64,000 nt of DNA from Tenrec ecaudatus (GCF_050624435.1 NC_134540.1:104127739-104191738); one strand, 5' to 3'. Positions 34,673 to 46,159 are shown, counted from the first letter of the stretch. The notes: generated by a model from the sequence alone, not told the origin. Made by a program: numbers and translations.

Positions 34673-35107
34673 AGGCTAGTTGCAGTCATCCCCAGAGCGG
34701 GGTTTCTTTGTTTTTATTAATGACCTGGTATTAATCTAAAGAGTGTATTCAGCCAGTCCTCACACGTGTTGTTCTGTTTGCGCCCTCTCAGGACCAGCAA
34801 AATCCTGACTCAGGTATGACCAGCCGTTACTCTTGAAGACCCGGGAAGAGCAAATACTTATTATCCGGACCCAGAGGAACTAGAGTTGTGGGCGATCGGG
34901 GCCCTGCATGGAGGATGGGGATAGCTTGATCTCCACCAAGTCACGGAAGCAGGGCAGGCGGGGTTTCTAGGACAGACTGATCCCGAGAAAAGGAGGGGCG
35001 TCAGGGGATGGGTGCATTTCGGGCATGAGGAAGTACATGGGTGAGGCAGTGTGCCCAGTTTCTTTTCCAACAGTTAAAAAAATTCCCCGTTAGGGTTTTC
35101 CTTACTT
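34673..35107. other. unassigned sequence
   Basis: No gene or repeat recognised. Confidence 0.4.
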
Positions 35108-35154
35108 TGGAAACTAACAGGGGCAGTTCTACCCTGTCCTCTCAGATGGCTGAG
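35108..35154 (+). repeat. AfroSINE fragment, interrupted by an LTR
   Basis: 'aacaggggcagttctaccc' then 'tcctctcagatggctgag'; it resumes at 35664 with 'ctgagtcagaatttgg'. Confidence 0.75.
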
Positions 35155-35663
35155 TGAGTTAGTGTATTGTGCCAACCTGGTCGATAAACACATGTGGGGC
35201 TAATTGAAGGGTGGAGGGAGAAATGGCTCAGTGAGCCTCGCCTTTCTAGTTCTCGGGTCTCTGGCTTTGTGATGGTCGCACCAGGGTGCAGCTGCCTTAG
35301 CAGTTCCTTGATTCAGCTTACATGGCTGACTTCCTGCAAGACATCCCCAAGGAGAAGCCGCATGGACCTACTCTGATGCAGCCTTGGGTGCTGGAGCAGC
35401 CGTGTGGAGACCCCTGCCAGCACTGAGATGCTTATACATTCATTGACTCTGCTTTCCTCCTGCAGTCAGCAGCATAGTGTGTGTTTTGTGAGATGGAGGA
35501 CTTTGTGAATTGGTGTCAGACATATGGGTTAATGTTGGACTTGTGGGCTTCGGCAACACTGGGTTGGGATGTTTTCTTGATGCTCATATAACCTTTACAT
35601 AAAACTCTCTCTTATACATGAATTTCTGTGGATTTGTTCCTTTAAAGTGCCCAGACTAACACA
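35155..35663 (+). mobile_element. MaLR-type (MLT1-like) solo LTR fossil, exact 5-bp duplication
   Basis: 509 bp, TG...CA, flanked by CTGAG (35150-35154 and 35664-35668). Shares with 32231-32729 (inverted) 'gtgccaacctgg', 'cagggtgcagctgccttag', 'gtggagacccctgccagc' and 'tgtgtgttttgtgagat'. Inserted in an AfroSINE. No internal region. Together the three copies define one family that was active after AfroSINEs had begun to spread. Confidence 0.88.
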
Positions 35664-35689
35664 CTGAGTCAGAATTTGGTTTGATTTCT

Positions 35690-36419
35690 TTTATCACACA
35701 TCTATATCCCCTTTCTTCTACACCAGAAACCTTGGTGTTTGGCACACAATAGCTGAATTAGAAAAATCAGGAGTCAATTGTATGGAAGTGAAAATTGCAG
35801 TGGTAGTAAAACCTTCTGCTGGGAGACAGCGCAAAGGGGTGACATCAGCTTGAGAGTGGGAGAATTAAGGAAATCGGAAGCTGTCCCCCGGTTAAAGTGC
35901 CAGCACCCCACTTGCAGAAAGCTGTGGTTGACCGTGAAGCCCCCGACTCCACTTTGTGAGTCCTCACATAGATTAATCCTTCATGGAATCCCTTCTGATC
36001 ATTAACCAAGGATGTAGATAATCTTGCCTTACCCTCACCCCTCTCCAGCTTATCCAGGGAGGGGCAGTTTCTTAGGGGCTTCCCTGGGTGTGTCCTTGAT
36101 TGACTGTTGGTGGGTGGGTGTGGAGGAGTGATCTCACACTGTCATGCGGCCCAGTCACACCCTGTCTATCAGTCACTGACTATCTGGGTCTAAAGGCCCT
36201 CTAGTATCTAACAAGAATGTTCACGTCCCAGTCATGACTGTGTCTGTGCTGTATTGGCCTCCACCAGTCATGAATCTGTTGTAGTTTCCTTTGTCTCGCC
36301 GCTTCTTTATCTAGTGTCCTGCCTGTGAATCCTGGGACGCCATTCTGACCTTGTGTTAATGTCCTCCTCCATTGGGTGATGTGTCTGTGTCTTGATGTTG
36401 CCTTTCTTCCTGTTCAAAA
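35690..36419. other. unassigned sequence
   Basis: No gene or repeat firmly recognised. Confidence 0.4.
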
Positions 36420-36602
36420 CTCAAAACTCACTACTGCCCAGTCCGTTCTGACTCTTGATGCCCCGGAAGGTGATGAGAGCTGTCCCGGAGTGTTTCCGGG
36501 AGCAGAAAGGTTCCTCTTGTCCCGGGAGGGGCTGGTGGTTTCTAGTAGCTCACCTCACCATTGGCAGTCCACCTTGTAGCCACTTTGCCACCAGGGCCCC
36601 AG
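36420..36602 (-). repeat. AfroSINE (minus)
   Basis: 'gtccgttctgactcttgatg' to 'ttgccaccagggcccc'. Confidence 0.85.
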
Positions 36603-36954
36603 CTAAGACTTAATAAATGGTCTCCTTAAATTATAGTTGACATTGGGGTATCTTTTATACCCTGAAACAAAACAGATTGAGTAGGTTAAAGGAAGGAGGC
36701 CTGCAGAGTGGGTGCTGGGAATGCACATTCGGGGCTAACTGGAGACTCGGGGGGTGCTATGCACACAGAGATGGGGAGGGAGCTACGAGCTCCCAGAGCC
36801 ATCTCTCTACGGGTGACGCCGCCAGGCTTTACACTGTGACCCAGGCGCTCACCGTCTGTGCCATCGCTGCAGAGGCTCAGGGTCTGCCTAGACTGGGTAA
36901 ACGGAAGACCAAACCAAAAGCCCCTTCAGTCTTGTTTTTGTAGTCAAGCCTCTC
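36603..36954. other. unassigned sequence
   Basis: An 88-codon open frame (36677-36943) is not recognisable. Confidence 0.35.
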
Positions 36955-37345
36955 CCTTAGCTCTGGCTCTTGACAACCACTGGTCTGTCTCTAGCCTTTG
37001 TCAGCATGTTATCTGAGTGGAGTTATGTAGTGTATGACCCTGGCTTCTTTCCCGCAGAAAAGGGCTATGGCATTCATTTTTGAGTTTATTAATAACGTGT
37101 TCCTTTCTTACTGCGGAGCCATACTCCTTTCTATGGGCATACCACCATTTATACATAACTGCACCATGGAAGGACATCATTGTTTATAGTTTTTGGGGTG
37201 ATTCTGAATAATAGAACTTCCATAAACATTATGTTCAAGGTTTTGTATGAACAAGGTTTTCATCTTTTTAGGCAACATATGTAGGAGTGGGATGGCTGAC
37301 ATGTATGCTCCGTGTGTATTTCACTGTTCAAGAAGGGGCCTAACT
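36955..37345 (-). mobile_element. ancient L1M fragment (minus)
   Basis: 'gcattcatttttgagttt', 'ctatgggcataccaccattt' and 'gaataatagaacttccat' follow the antisense L1 3' region order. Confidence 0.6.
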
Positions 37346-37349
37346 GGCT

Positions 37350-38115
37350 TCCTTTAACAACTGGGAACAGAAATGCCATGTGACCCAGCAACCCCTCTGC
37401 TCACCAGGCAGCGGTTCTCAACCTGGGGTTGAACGACCCTTTCACAGGGGTCACCCAATTCAGAACAGTAGCAGATGACAGTTATGAAGGAGCAACGAAA
37501 ATAATGTTATGGTTGGGGGTCACCACCACATGAGGAACTGTATGAAAGGGTCGCAGCGTTAGGAAGGCTGAGAGCCACTGCCCTAAGGAAACAGAGAGCA
37601 AAGCGTGAGCGAACACATGCCCACTCGTGTTCCGCATCACAGCACGATGGACAACTTTACACAGCTCGAAAGAGCAGAAATGGTCACGTGGGGAGAAAGG
37701 GTACATAGACTGGCATGTGTGCACAAGGGAGTCCTCTGCACTGCAAAGACGAATGAGGGAACTGGTGGGCTTCGTGACGCCGATGGAGGTGGGGGACGTC
37801 GTGCTGAGACAAGTCAGTCACTCACAACAGGACAAACACTACAGGAGACCATTCTTTTGCAAGGAAAAAAATCACAAAATAGATTTTCATACCAAAAGAA
37901 ACAGATGTTGGTGGTCACCAAGGGTTGGAGGACCTGGGCAGGAAGGGGAAGCAATCAGCCACAGGGGAGACTGCTGCCCATGGGGGCGAAGGGGAGACGA
38001 GAGCCTACAGGAGGCAGAAGGCAAGGGGAGGGGAAAGCTACTAGGAGGCTGGGCAAGTCATTTAAGTTGTTGAATACAAACATGATTTCAGTCACAATAA
38101 ATGTTTGAAAGAGGG
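37350..38115 (+). mobile_element. ancient L1M 3' region (plus), interrupted by SPIN
   Basis: 'gaaatgccatgtgacccagc' at 37373 and, after the SPIN, 'aggacaaacactacaggag', 'gaaacagatgttggtggtc' and 'accaagggttggagg' match the 3' end order of old L1M elements, ending near 'cacaataaatgtttgaaag'. Confidence 0.65.
37409..37580 (+). mobile_element. SPIN-type non-autonomous hAT transposon, copy 1
   Basis: Starts cagcggttctcaacctgg and ends gaaggctgagagccactg, with internal 'ccctttcacaggggtca', 'gttatggttgggggtcacc' and 'gaactgtatgaaagggtcg'. About 172 bp. This is the end and subterminal order of SPIN_NA elements. No transposase. Inserted into an ancient L1M. Confidence 0.9.
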
Positions 38116-39034
38116 AAAAAAACAACAAGGCGCCTATTTTCTAAATTGGATTTACCATGTGATATCCCCACTAGTGTTCCAGGAGGGAAAGACCCCAAAT
38201 TCAAAAATACTTTATCAAGATCCCTTTCTTAAGCCTTAGGACAAAGACTCTCCAAAGACAAAGCAAGTGGCCTTTTTGAGGGAGGCCATCAGCCTGGGGC
38301 CAAAAGGGTCTGCAAAGGAGGCCCCCGCCACACGGAGAGCAAAATCCTCCCAAAGCCCTGACTGCAACGGCTCAAATTACGCTGGCCTAGGCAGCAGTGT
38401 GGGGCAGGACTGGGATTGTCTGTACACAGCTGCAGATTCGAAAGGTTCCAGGACAGGTGGAATGGTTCTGGGCACTTGCATCACCTTGGTCAGGACAGGA
38501 CTGCCCTGTGACTCTGGTGATTTAATTTCTGCAAGTCTCTGAGAACTACACTGCCCCTCGCTGGGCTGGCTTTCCCTGGCATCAAGTAGATTTTAACTTA
38601 CACCAATGCTATAGAACAGAGCGGAATTGCCCTCGTGGGTCTCAGAGACCGGAGCTCTTTATCAGGCTGGCTAGAGGAGTCTTGGCTTACTTTCAGACTC
38701 AGTCGGCTTGAGGGCAAAGTGTTTTACATTGCTGATTGATTATCAGGAAGAGTCTGTGTTAAGATTGGAAAAGAAATTGGGGCTCCCACTGTAAAATGTA
38801 GACTTGCACAAGTCAAGTGTGTAGGATTTAGATTCCAGTACACTAGAAAGTCATGAGCGTCGCAGTTGCGCCTCCATCCTCATCAGCACCTGATATGGTC
38901 AGTTAGTAAAAGACTGAGTCATCCTTAGGAGTGTATTATTCTTATTTTTAATTAACTCCTATTGAGTATAATTAAATTATTTTAAAATAAATTACTGTGT
39001 TGACTTTAGATTGTATATCTGTTATAAAAGTAAC
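38116..39034. other. unassigned sequence with a small SINE scrap
   Basis: 38598-38662 resembles a minus-strand AfroSINE middle ('tgctatagaacagagcgg'). Otherwise no gene or repeat recognised. Confidence 0.4.
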
Positions 39035-39362
39035 AGTAACTGGAAGGGTGGAGGGAGGGTGGGTTGGAAAGGGGAACCGATTACAAGGATCTACATGTGA
39101 CCTCCTCCCTGGGGAACAGACAACAGAAAAGTGGTGAAGGGAGACATTGGACAGGGCAAGAAATGACAAAATAATAATTTATAAATTATCAAGGGTTCAT
39201 GAGGGAGGGGGGGGAAAATGAGGAGCTAATGCCAGAGGCTTAGGTGGAGAGCAAATGTTTTGAGAATGATGAGGGCAATGAATGTACAAATGTGCTTTAC
39301 ACAATTGATATATGTATGCATTGTGATGAGTTGTATGAGCCCTAATAAAACGATTTTAAAAA
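39035..39362 (+). mobile_element. L1 'H', 5'-truncated 3' UTR
   Basis: 'gggtggagggagggtggg' to 'gagccctaataaaacg' and an A-rich tail; about 330 bp. Confidence 0.85.
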
Positions 39363-39677
39363 GTAGATGGATGTGATTTTCTGATGCTTTACTTCATTTA
39401 AGTATAATCAACATGTCAAAAATAATTAAACCCTGAATTTTACATAGGCAGTAGGAGTCTTATAAAAATATCACCAATTGACAAATCATACTACAAAATA
39501 GTATCTGAGTACATGATGTATTTTGCAGTGATCCTTGATCATATGTATCTTGTGCATGTCCAGTTCCTATTGTACTATTACTAACCAGCTGTGCCGTGAT
39601 TGCTTTTCTTTTGTTTTATGCTAGATTAGATGGATTGACGAATGGTTAATTACATAAGAGCAATTTCTTTCTTTTTG
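39363..39677. other. unassigned AT-rich sequence
   Basis: Nothing recognised. Confidence 0.4.
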
Positions 39678-39865
39678 TTTAAATAAATCATTTTATTGGG
39701 ACTCTTCCAGCTCTTATAACAATCAATATACCCATTGTGTCAAGCGCATTTGTACCTATGTTGCCATCATCCTTTAAAAAATATTTTCTTTCTACTTGAG
39801 CCCTTGGTATCAGCTTCTCTTTTTATTTTTTATCCTCCCTCCCTGCCCTTTTTAAGCTCTCGTGA
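39678..39865 (-). mobile_element. L1 'I' tail (minus), older subfamily
   Basis: 'aaatcattttattgggac', 'attgtgtcaagcgcatttg' and 'ctacttgagcccttggtatc'. Confidence 0.8.
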
Positions 39866-40239
39866 ACACTGTTATACGTTGGAATGACAGTTTGAAAACT
39901 AACTGCTTCAGTGTGTCCGAGGCAACAGTAAACACTTGCATTTAAAAATATTTTTCCTCAATAAAGCATGTTGAGCTCGAGAAAGAAACATTTGAAATTT
40001 TTGCTTGTGAGACCAAAACTCTGGGCTTCTCCGGGTGATTTAGGAATGATTGTTACTGGCCACTAGCCTGAAAGTCTGGAGTTGACTCTTGGATTAATTA
40101 CCAAGATGCCCTGTTAACATTGTTTGTAGTCCTTACGCCTTCTCATAAGTAAAGGTATTAAGGTCTCAGGATACAAGAGGTTATTGATGAGAGGCCTGTG
40201 TTACACTGATTAGTTGGAATCGTTAGAACTTCCCTTTTA
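39866..40239. other. unassigned sequence
   Basis: Nothing recognised. Confidence 0.4.
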
Positions 40240-40905
40240 AAAACAAGAAATGTTGTGAGTTTAGGTCAGACTTGTCCAGAGCAAAAAGGAACAAAGGACA
40301 CTGACGACTCAAAGAAGAAACTAGCATACAGGACGTATTGTTTGCATAATTATGGCCTCGGTTATCCTGAGACCAGAAGAACTAGATGGTGCCCAGCTAC
40401 CACTACTGGCTGGAACACAACACATGGTCCCAGGTAAGAGTGGAAGAACAATGTAAAACAAAACTCAATTTCTTAAAACAAAAAGAAAAAGAAAAAAGAC
40501 GAGGCTTATAGGACTGGTAGAGACTATAGGAACCCCTAAGACTGTTACTTTGAGATAACCTTTGAACTTTTACTGAAATCATTTCATGGGCGGGGGCGGG
40601 GGAGGGGTGTCATCCTCAGCTAAATAGCACATTGGCTTGTAAAATCTCACCCATGAGTACCAGTCTCCTTTAAAAAGTACTCTAGATGAAACCAAACTGT
40701 CCACCCTGTAGCAAAGATACAAGTGTAAAGGGGACTGGAAGCCACCTTACCGGAAAGGGAACAACCAGAGAAGAATCATGAGAATGCTGATACGTTGTGA
40801 AACAATCTGTCTAGAAATTGTTCAATGGAAACAATCATTTGTTATGTAAAATTTCACCAAAAACTAAATATTATTTGTAAAGCAAGGAGTGGAAATTACC
40901 ATCAT
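40240..40905 (+). mobile_element. pan-afrotherian L1 3' UTR fragment, older
   Basis: 'cctgagaccagaagaactag', 'gatggtgcccagctacc', 'gaacacaacacatggtccc' and 'gcttataggactggtagag' match the 3' UTR layout I recall for elephant L1. It predates the young L1 tails of this window. Confidence 0.6.
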
Positions 40906-41754
40906 CTAATTGGATAGGATTTACTTTGAAACTAGAATCCAATTCTGCCTTTTGCTTCTGAAAATTTGCTGGAGAGATCGAGCGATCTTTTGCACCACAG
41001 GAAGGATTTCAAGAGAGGAACACTCAGTCTGACAAAGAAACTCGACCCTCCGCGCCAGGGAGTGAATTGGAACCATGGGCGCACAGACAGGCCCGCTTGT
41101 TGGATGACCTTTTGCGGTGGTCATGATCTGGAGCCTCTGAAAGAAGGAGTTGGGTTCGGTTGAAAATGTTAGAGAAGTGGCATGAATTACTGCTGTGACA
41201 CCAGTTTTTAAGGGTAAACCTAGTATGCAAATTGACCCTGAGGTTAATTAGGACAGATATAAATGAGAAAGAGTTAAGGGTTAGTAAGATGTTAACCATT
41301 GGACCCACGTGTTAGTCTTTTTGTTGTGGTTTTAAAAGCTTACTTGTGGAAGTACTTTAAACTTCATGCTTGTTGATATTGTTTTAACGATATTGTACAT
41401 GTGCGTGTTTGCACAGGGATAATGGAAGCATATTGGGGCTTTAACTCCCAGGTTTTAGAATACCTGACTAATACGCCTGCTGCCCCCTGGTGGCTCTGTT
41501 TTAAACTGCATCTCAGAAGTGAGGACTTGTGGACAGCTAGGGCCATTGTGCTGCCTTAGCAAGAGGTTTGTAGAGGGAGCTAGAAGATTGGGTTTCTCTT
41601 CTCCGTTCTTCTCTTGATTACTGCCTGGATGATCTCAGGCAAGCACTTATTTTGAGTGAAGTCTAAATTGGACTTTCTGCAACTTTTAAAATGGAACTTC
41701 CAAAGTCTCTCCTGGTTTTGACACCCCATGATCCTTTTAGCAATTGTGGTTGAG
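40906..41754. other. unique sequence with a CTCF motif
   Basis: Repeat-poor. No exon recognised. A strong CTCF motif lies at 41479-41494. Confidence 0.4.
41479..41494 (-). promoter_or_regulatory. CTCF motif
   Basis: gctgccccctggtggct at 41479-41495 is the reverse complement of AGCCACCAGGGGGCAGC, a near-ideal CTCF core, in minus orientation. It is not inside a recognised SINE. Confidence 0.7.
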
Positions 41755-41965
41755 TGCCATTGAGTGCGTTCTGACTCATAGTGACCCTGTGTCCAACGAA
41801 ACAAAGCACCACTTTTCCCTGTGCCGTCCTCCCAGTTGTCCTGGTGTTTGAGTCCATTCTTGGGGCCATGGGGTCAGTCGTCTCATGGAGGGTCTTCCTC
41901 CTTCTCACTGCCCCTCTGCTTTACCAAGTGCGGGGTCCTTTCCCAGGGACTGGTCTCCCCTGATA
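41755..41965 (-). repeat. AfroSINE/BovB-tailed copy (minus)
   Basis: 'attgagtgcgttctgactc', 'ttgagtccattcttggggc', 'tttaccaagtgcggggtcc' and 'gggactggtctcccctgat'. Confidence 0.8.
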
Positions 41966-42464
41966 GTTTAGCAATTGCTAGAGTGAAAAAGATTACGTTC
42001 CATGTTTCTTCTTTGAGCAGCTGTGTTTTAATAACCCCCAGAGATTTATTCAAGGAAAGAAGCTCTAGCTTATACCTTGAATCTTGATAAAGATTCAGTC
42101 CTGGGCGCCAAACATTTATCTGTAGCATCATCAATAGTTAATCATTATGATGAGCCCTCATTGTTATGAAAGCTGAAAACTTACATCATTTTTCATACGC
42201 AGTGCATAATAATGCAGAAAAGGGCATATGCCTTTTCCCCCTGGGGCATAAAAGGGTAAACTTCATTTAAAGAACACCCATCAGCCATGCCAGATAAATA
42301 GGATATGGCTGTATGGGTACAGAGGCTAAAAAGAAACAGATGGTACTGAACACCAGCTGTATGGCAGGCACTAGGAGACGAGACCTGTAATCCTGTAATA
42401 CATTGATTATGTGATCATCACATAGAGGACGTCTGACCATCACCTACAGAGTAGGAGATTTATA
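41966..42464. other. unassigned sequence
   Basis: Nothing recognised. Confidence 0.4.
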
Positions 42465-42885
42465 TACTTGCAGCCCATTGTTACAGCCACTGTTTCAGTC
42501 CATCTCTCAGAGGGCCTGCCTCATCCTCGCTGCCCCTCTCCTTCACCGTGCATGATGTTCTTCTCCAGGGACTGGTCTCTTCTGACAACACGCCCAAAGT
42601 ACGTGACACAAAAGTCTCACCTCCTCACCTTAAAGGAGCTTAATGGCTGTACTTCTTCCAAGACAGATTTGTTTGTTCTTCTGACAGTCCTTGGTATTTT
42701 CAATATTCTTTACCAACACCATAAGTCAAGTGCATCAAGTTGTCTTTGATCTTCCTTATTCAATGTCCAAATTTCATATGCATGTGAGATGGTTGAAAAT
42801 ACCATGACTTGGGTCGGGCCCACCTTAGTCCTCAAAGTAACATCCTTGCTTTTCAACGCTTCTGAAAAGTAAGTCTAGTTTTTAA
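42465..42885 (-). mobile_element. BovB/RTE 3' fragment (minus)
   Basis: About 420 bp: 'gcccattgttacagccac', 'gtgcatgatgttcttctcc', 'cttcttccaagacagattt', 'ccttattcaatgtccaaat' and 'gcacctta'-type 'ggcccaccttagtcctc'. Longest BovB piece in the window, non-coding as it stands. Confidence 0.85.
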
Positions 42886-43115
42886 ACCGTGTATGTCCGA
42901 GAGCTCAAATTCTTTTTAAAAATCCAGACTGCTTGAGATGGAGGACTCCCCCAGAATAGCTCCCCAAGCTCCTCTGTAACCCTTGAACTGAAACTAACCG
43001 GGAGGTCACCTGGTAGCTAAAGGTGGCACGTGCCATCACGAATGTTTCCAGTGAATACTTTGTCCCTTTGAGAAAATCAGGTGAATGGCAACAAATGGCA
43101 ACAGTTGCTCCAGTC
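42886..43115. other. unassigned sequence
   Basis: Nothing recognised. Confidence 0.4.
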
Positions 43116-43302
43116 CAGTGGCTCTCAGCCTTCCTAATGCCCAGACCCTTTCATACAGTCCGTGTTGGGGTGACCCCACCATAACATTGTTTTTGTTGCT
43201 ATTTCATAACTCTTAATTTGCTACTGTTATGAATCGGGCAACCCCTGTGAATGGGTCATTCAAACCCGAAAGGGGTCTAGACCCACAAGTTCAGAACCGC
43301 TG
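43116..43302 (-). mobile_element. SPIN-type non-autonomous hAT transposon, copy 2
   Basis: Inverted relative to copy 1: starts cagtggctctcagccttcc and ends cacaagttcagaaccgctg, with 'ccctttcatacagtccg', 'ggtgaccccaccataac' and 'cccctgtgaatgggtc' between. 187 bp. Confidence 0.9.
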
Positions 43303-43474
43303 CTCTAAAGCAATGGTGAGAAGATAAGGGGACAGAAATCACATGACTGGGAGCCCTGGACTCCCTCCCCCTTCCCCATCTCCCACTCTTCTCCCTTTCC
43401 CAGACTCGAACACACATCATGGTGCAACCGGGGCCCCACTTGCGAATGCATCGAGTTCTTTTCCGTTCCTCTGG

Positions 43475-43765
43475 TCACTTTATTTGTTTTGTTTTGTTTT
43501 TAATTAATTACATACTTCTATTGGGGACTCTTACATCTCTTATCACAATCCATACACTCATCCATTGTGTCAAGCACATTTGTACATATGCTGCGGTCAT
43601 TTTCAAAGCCTTTTCTTTCTACTTGAGCCCTTTATATCAGCTACTCATTACTCACCTCCCACACCCTCCCTCCCTCCCTCATGAACCCTTGATAAGTTAT
43701 AGATTATTATTTTCATATCTTACATCATCCTCTGTTGCCCCTCACTCACTTTTCTGATGCCTCTC
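43475..43765 (-). mobile_element. L1 'J' tail (minus), older subfamily
   Basis: 'cttctattggggactctt', 'cattgtgtcaagcacattt' and 'gaacccttgataagttatag'. Confidence 0.8.
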
Positions 43766-43885
43766 TGTTCACTTTGTACAGATGATGGTGCTGAGCACAT
43801 TTTACCTGTATTATCTGCATCTTCATTTTTCGGACGGACGCATGAGTGGACATACTCTTTTGTTTTGTTTTATTCGGGGCTCATA

Positions 43886-44493
43886 TGTCAGGGGAAGCCA
43901 GCCCTTAGCACATCATTACGGGTCCGGTAGGCGCAATTGTACAGTGATAATAAGTAAAGATCATAGTAAAGTTATAGAGAGCATGAGAGATAGAAGTGAC
44001 GTATTGAAATAAATGAAGTCAGACATGATTCATAGTAGCATGCTCACCTCAGCCCTGCCTGATGGTCCACGTGGAGGGAGGGAGAGAGAGAGAGAGAGAG
44101 AGAGCCCTTTAATGCTAGCCCAGGCTTTTTATATTCTCTGGGGACATGCAAGCCCCCTAATTACAGGTGAGGACCTACGTCACAGGAAGGGGCTGTGCTA
44201 TAGGTAATACAGTAATGAGAGGGGGTGGTCTAGGGCCATGCACGCAACAGGAATGGGAGGGATTGGGGGTATACCTGTGACAAGATGGGCGGATCCTAGG
44301 TTTAGGATGGCAGCTTAACTTTGACCTGTTCCCTAGATCTCCATAGGAACCATTATCAGTAGGGTGTAAACCCCACCTACTGGAACCAAATAGATGTCTG
44401 CAGGTGTCCATTGTCCTTAACAGCAGGGAGTGGGGCCCACTGCAGTCTGGCAACTGACTGGCAACCCTCCTGGAGGATGCCTGTGACCCCACA
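43886..44493 (-). mobile_element. class II (ERVK-like) solo LTR fossil with 6-bp duplication
   Basis: 608 bp, TG...CA, flanked by CTCATA (43880-43885 and 44494-44499). A 6-bp duplication is typical of class II (ERVK) proviruses. On the minus strand it has a TATA-like 'gaatataaaaagcctgggc' about 60% along, followed by a CT repeat and a T/A-rich R/U5 part. It is a solo LTR with no internal region. It sits inside L1 K and so is younger than it. Confidence 0.8.
44081..44104. repeat. (GA)n microsatellite within the LTR
   Basis: gagagaga run of about 24 bases. Confidence 0.9.
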
Positions 44494-45294
44494 CTCATAC
44501 AACTCTTTTCACAATCCATACATACATCAGTTGTGTAAAGCACATTTGTACATTCATTGCCCTCATCATTCTCAAAATATTTGCTCTCCACTTAAGCCCC
44601 TGGCATCAGGTCCTCCTTTTTCCTCTCCTGCCCCCTCATGAATCGGTTTCCCCTTTCCAACCCACTCTCCCTCTACCCTCCCAGTATCTCCCCTCACACC
44701 CCTGGTCCTGAAGGGATCATCCTCCCTGGATTCCCTGTGTTTCCAGTTCCTATCTGTACCAGTGTACATCCTCTGGTCTAGCCAGACTTGCAAGGTAGAA
44801 TTGGGATCATAATAGTAGGGCGGGGGGGGGGCATTTAGGAACTAGAGCAAAGTTGTATTTTTCATCGTTGCTGCATCACACCCTGTCTGATTTGTCTCCT
44901 CCTTGAGACCCTTCTGTAAGGGGATGTCCAGTGGCCTACAAATGGGCTTTGGGTCTTTACTCCGCATTCCCTCACTCATTAACTATGGTAAGATTTTTTT
45001 GTTTTGATGATGCCTGATACCTGATCCCTTCAACACCTCGTGATTGCACAGGCTGGTGTGCTTCCTCTATGTGGGCTTTGTCGCTTCTGAGCAAGATGGC
45101 CACTTGTTTACCTTCAAACCTTTAAGATCCCAGACGCTATCTCTTTTGATAGCTGGGCACCATCAACTTTCTTCACCACATTTGCTTATGCATCTGCTTT
45201 GTCTTCACCGGTTATGTCGAAAGGTGAGCATCATAGAATGCCAATTTAATAGAAGAAAGTATTCTTGCATTTAGGGATAGTGTAGATACTCTTA

Positions 45295-45424
45295 TTGAAG
45301 TGGCAGGCACCTAACATTAAAGCAACCCTTTAAAGCACTCACCACGTGGTGCAGTTGTCACTGCCATCCAGTCCCAGAGCCGCTTTAGCATCCCGAAAGG
45401 AAACCCACTACCCAGGGAGCCCAA
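45295..45424. other. unassigned sequence
   Basis: Short gap between L1 K and the next SINE. Confidence 0.4.
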
Positions 45425-45590
45425 ACTAAGCAAACCACACAAACCCATGGCAGTCCTATCGATGCCAACTCTATAGAACTGCCCCTCTGGGTGGGCAAGG
45501 CTGACACTCTAGGGGAGCAGACTGCTACATCTTTCTCCATCGGGGATCTTTCCATCAGCAGCCTAGTGCCTTAACCGCTGTGCCTTCAGA
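45425..45590 (-). repeat. AfroSINE (minus)
   Basis: 'ctatagaactgcccctctgg' to 'ttaaccgctgtgccttcag'. Confidence 0.8.
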
Positions 45591-45596
45591 GATCTT

Positions 45597-46158
45597 TGCT
45601 TCTTTTTTTGTCATTTAATTAGGGGCTCAATCAACTCTTATCACAATCCATACACATATCAATTGAGTAGAGCACATTTGTGCATTCATTGCCCTCATTA
45701 CTCTCAAAACATTTGCTCTCCACTTAAGCCCTTGGTATCAGTTCCTCATTTTCCCCCCTCCTACCCCACTCCCCCATCCTTCATGAACCCTTGACAACTT
45801 ATAAACTATTATTTTGTCATATTTTACACTGTCCAACATCTCCCTTCACCCACTTCTTTGTTGTCTGTCCCCCAGGGAGGAAGTTATATGTCATCCTTAT
45901 AATCGGTTCCCCCTTTCCACCCCACCCTCCCTCTACCCTCCCTGCATCGCCACTCACACCACTGGACCTGAAGGGATCATCCACCCTGGATTCCCTGTGT
46001 TTCCAGTTCCTATCTGTACCAGGGTACATCCTCTGGTCTAGCCAGATTTGTAAGGTAGAATTGGCCTCATGATAGTGGGGGTGGGGTTGGGGTTGGGGGT
46101 GAGGGGAGGAAGCATTTAGGAACTAGAGGAAAGTTGTATGTTTCATCGTTGCTACACT
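45597..46158 (-). mobile_element. L1 'L' (minus), 5'-truncated
   Basis: 'tttaattaggggctcaatc' through 'aggaactagaggaaagttg'; about 560 bp of 3' UTR. G-run at 46076-46102. Confidence 0.85.
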
Positions 46159-46159
46159 G

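Larger units (their letters stand above)
43860..45286 (-). mobile_element. L1 'K' (minus), split by an ERVK-like LTR
   Basis: The 3' end 'gttttattcggggctcata' at 43868-43885 and the rest at 44494-45286 join once the LTR is removed. Flanking duplication atactctt at 43852-43859 and 45287-45294. 3' UTR only, about 0.82 kb. Confidence 0.85.
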
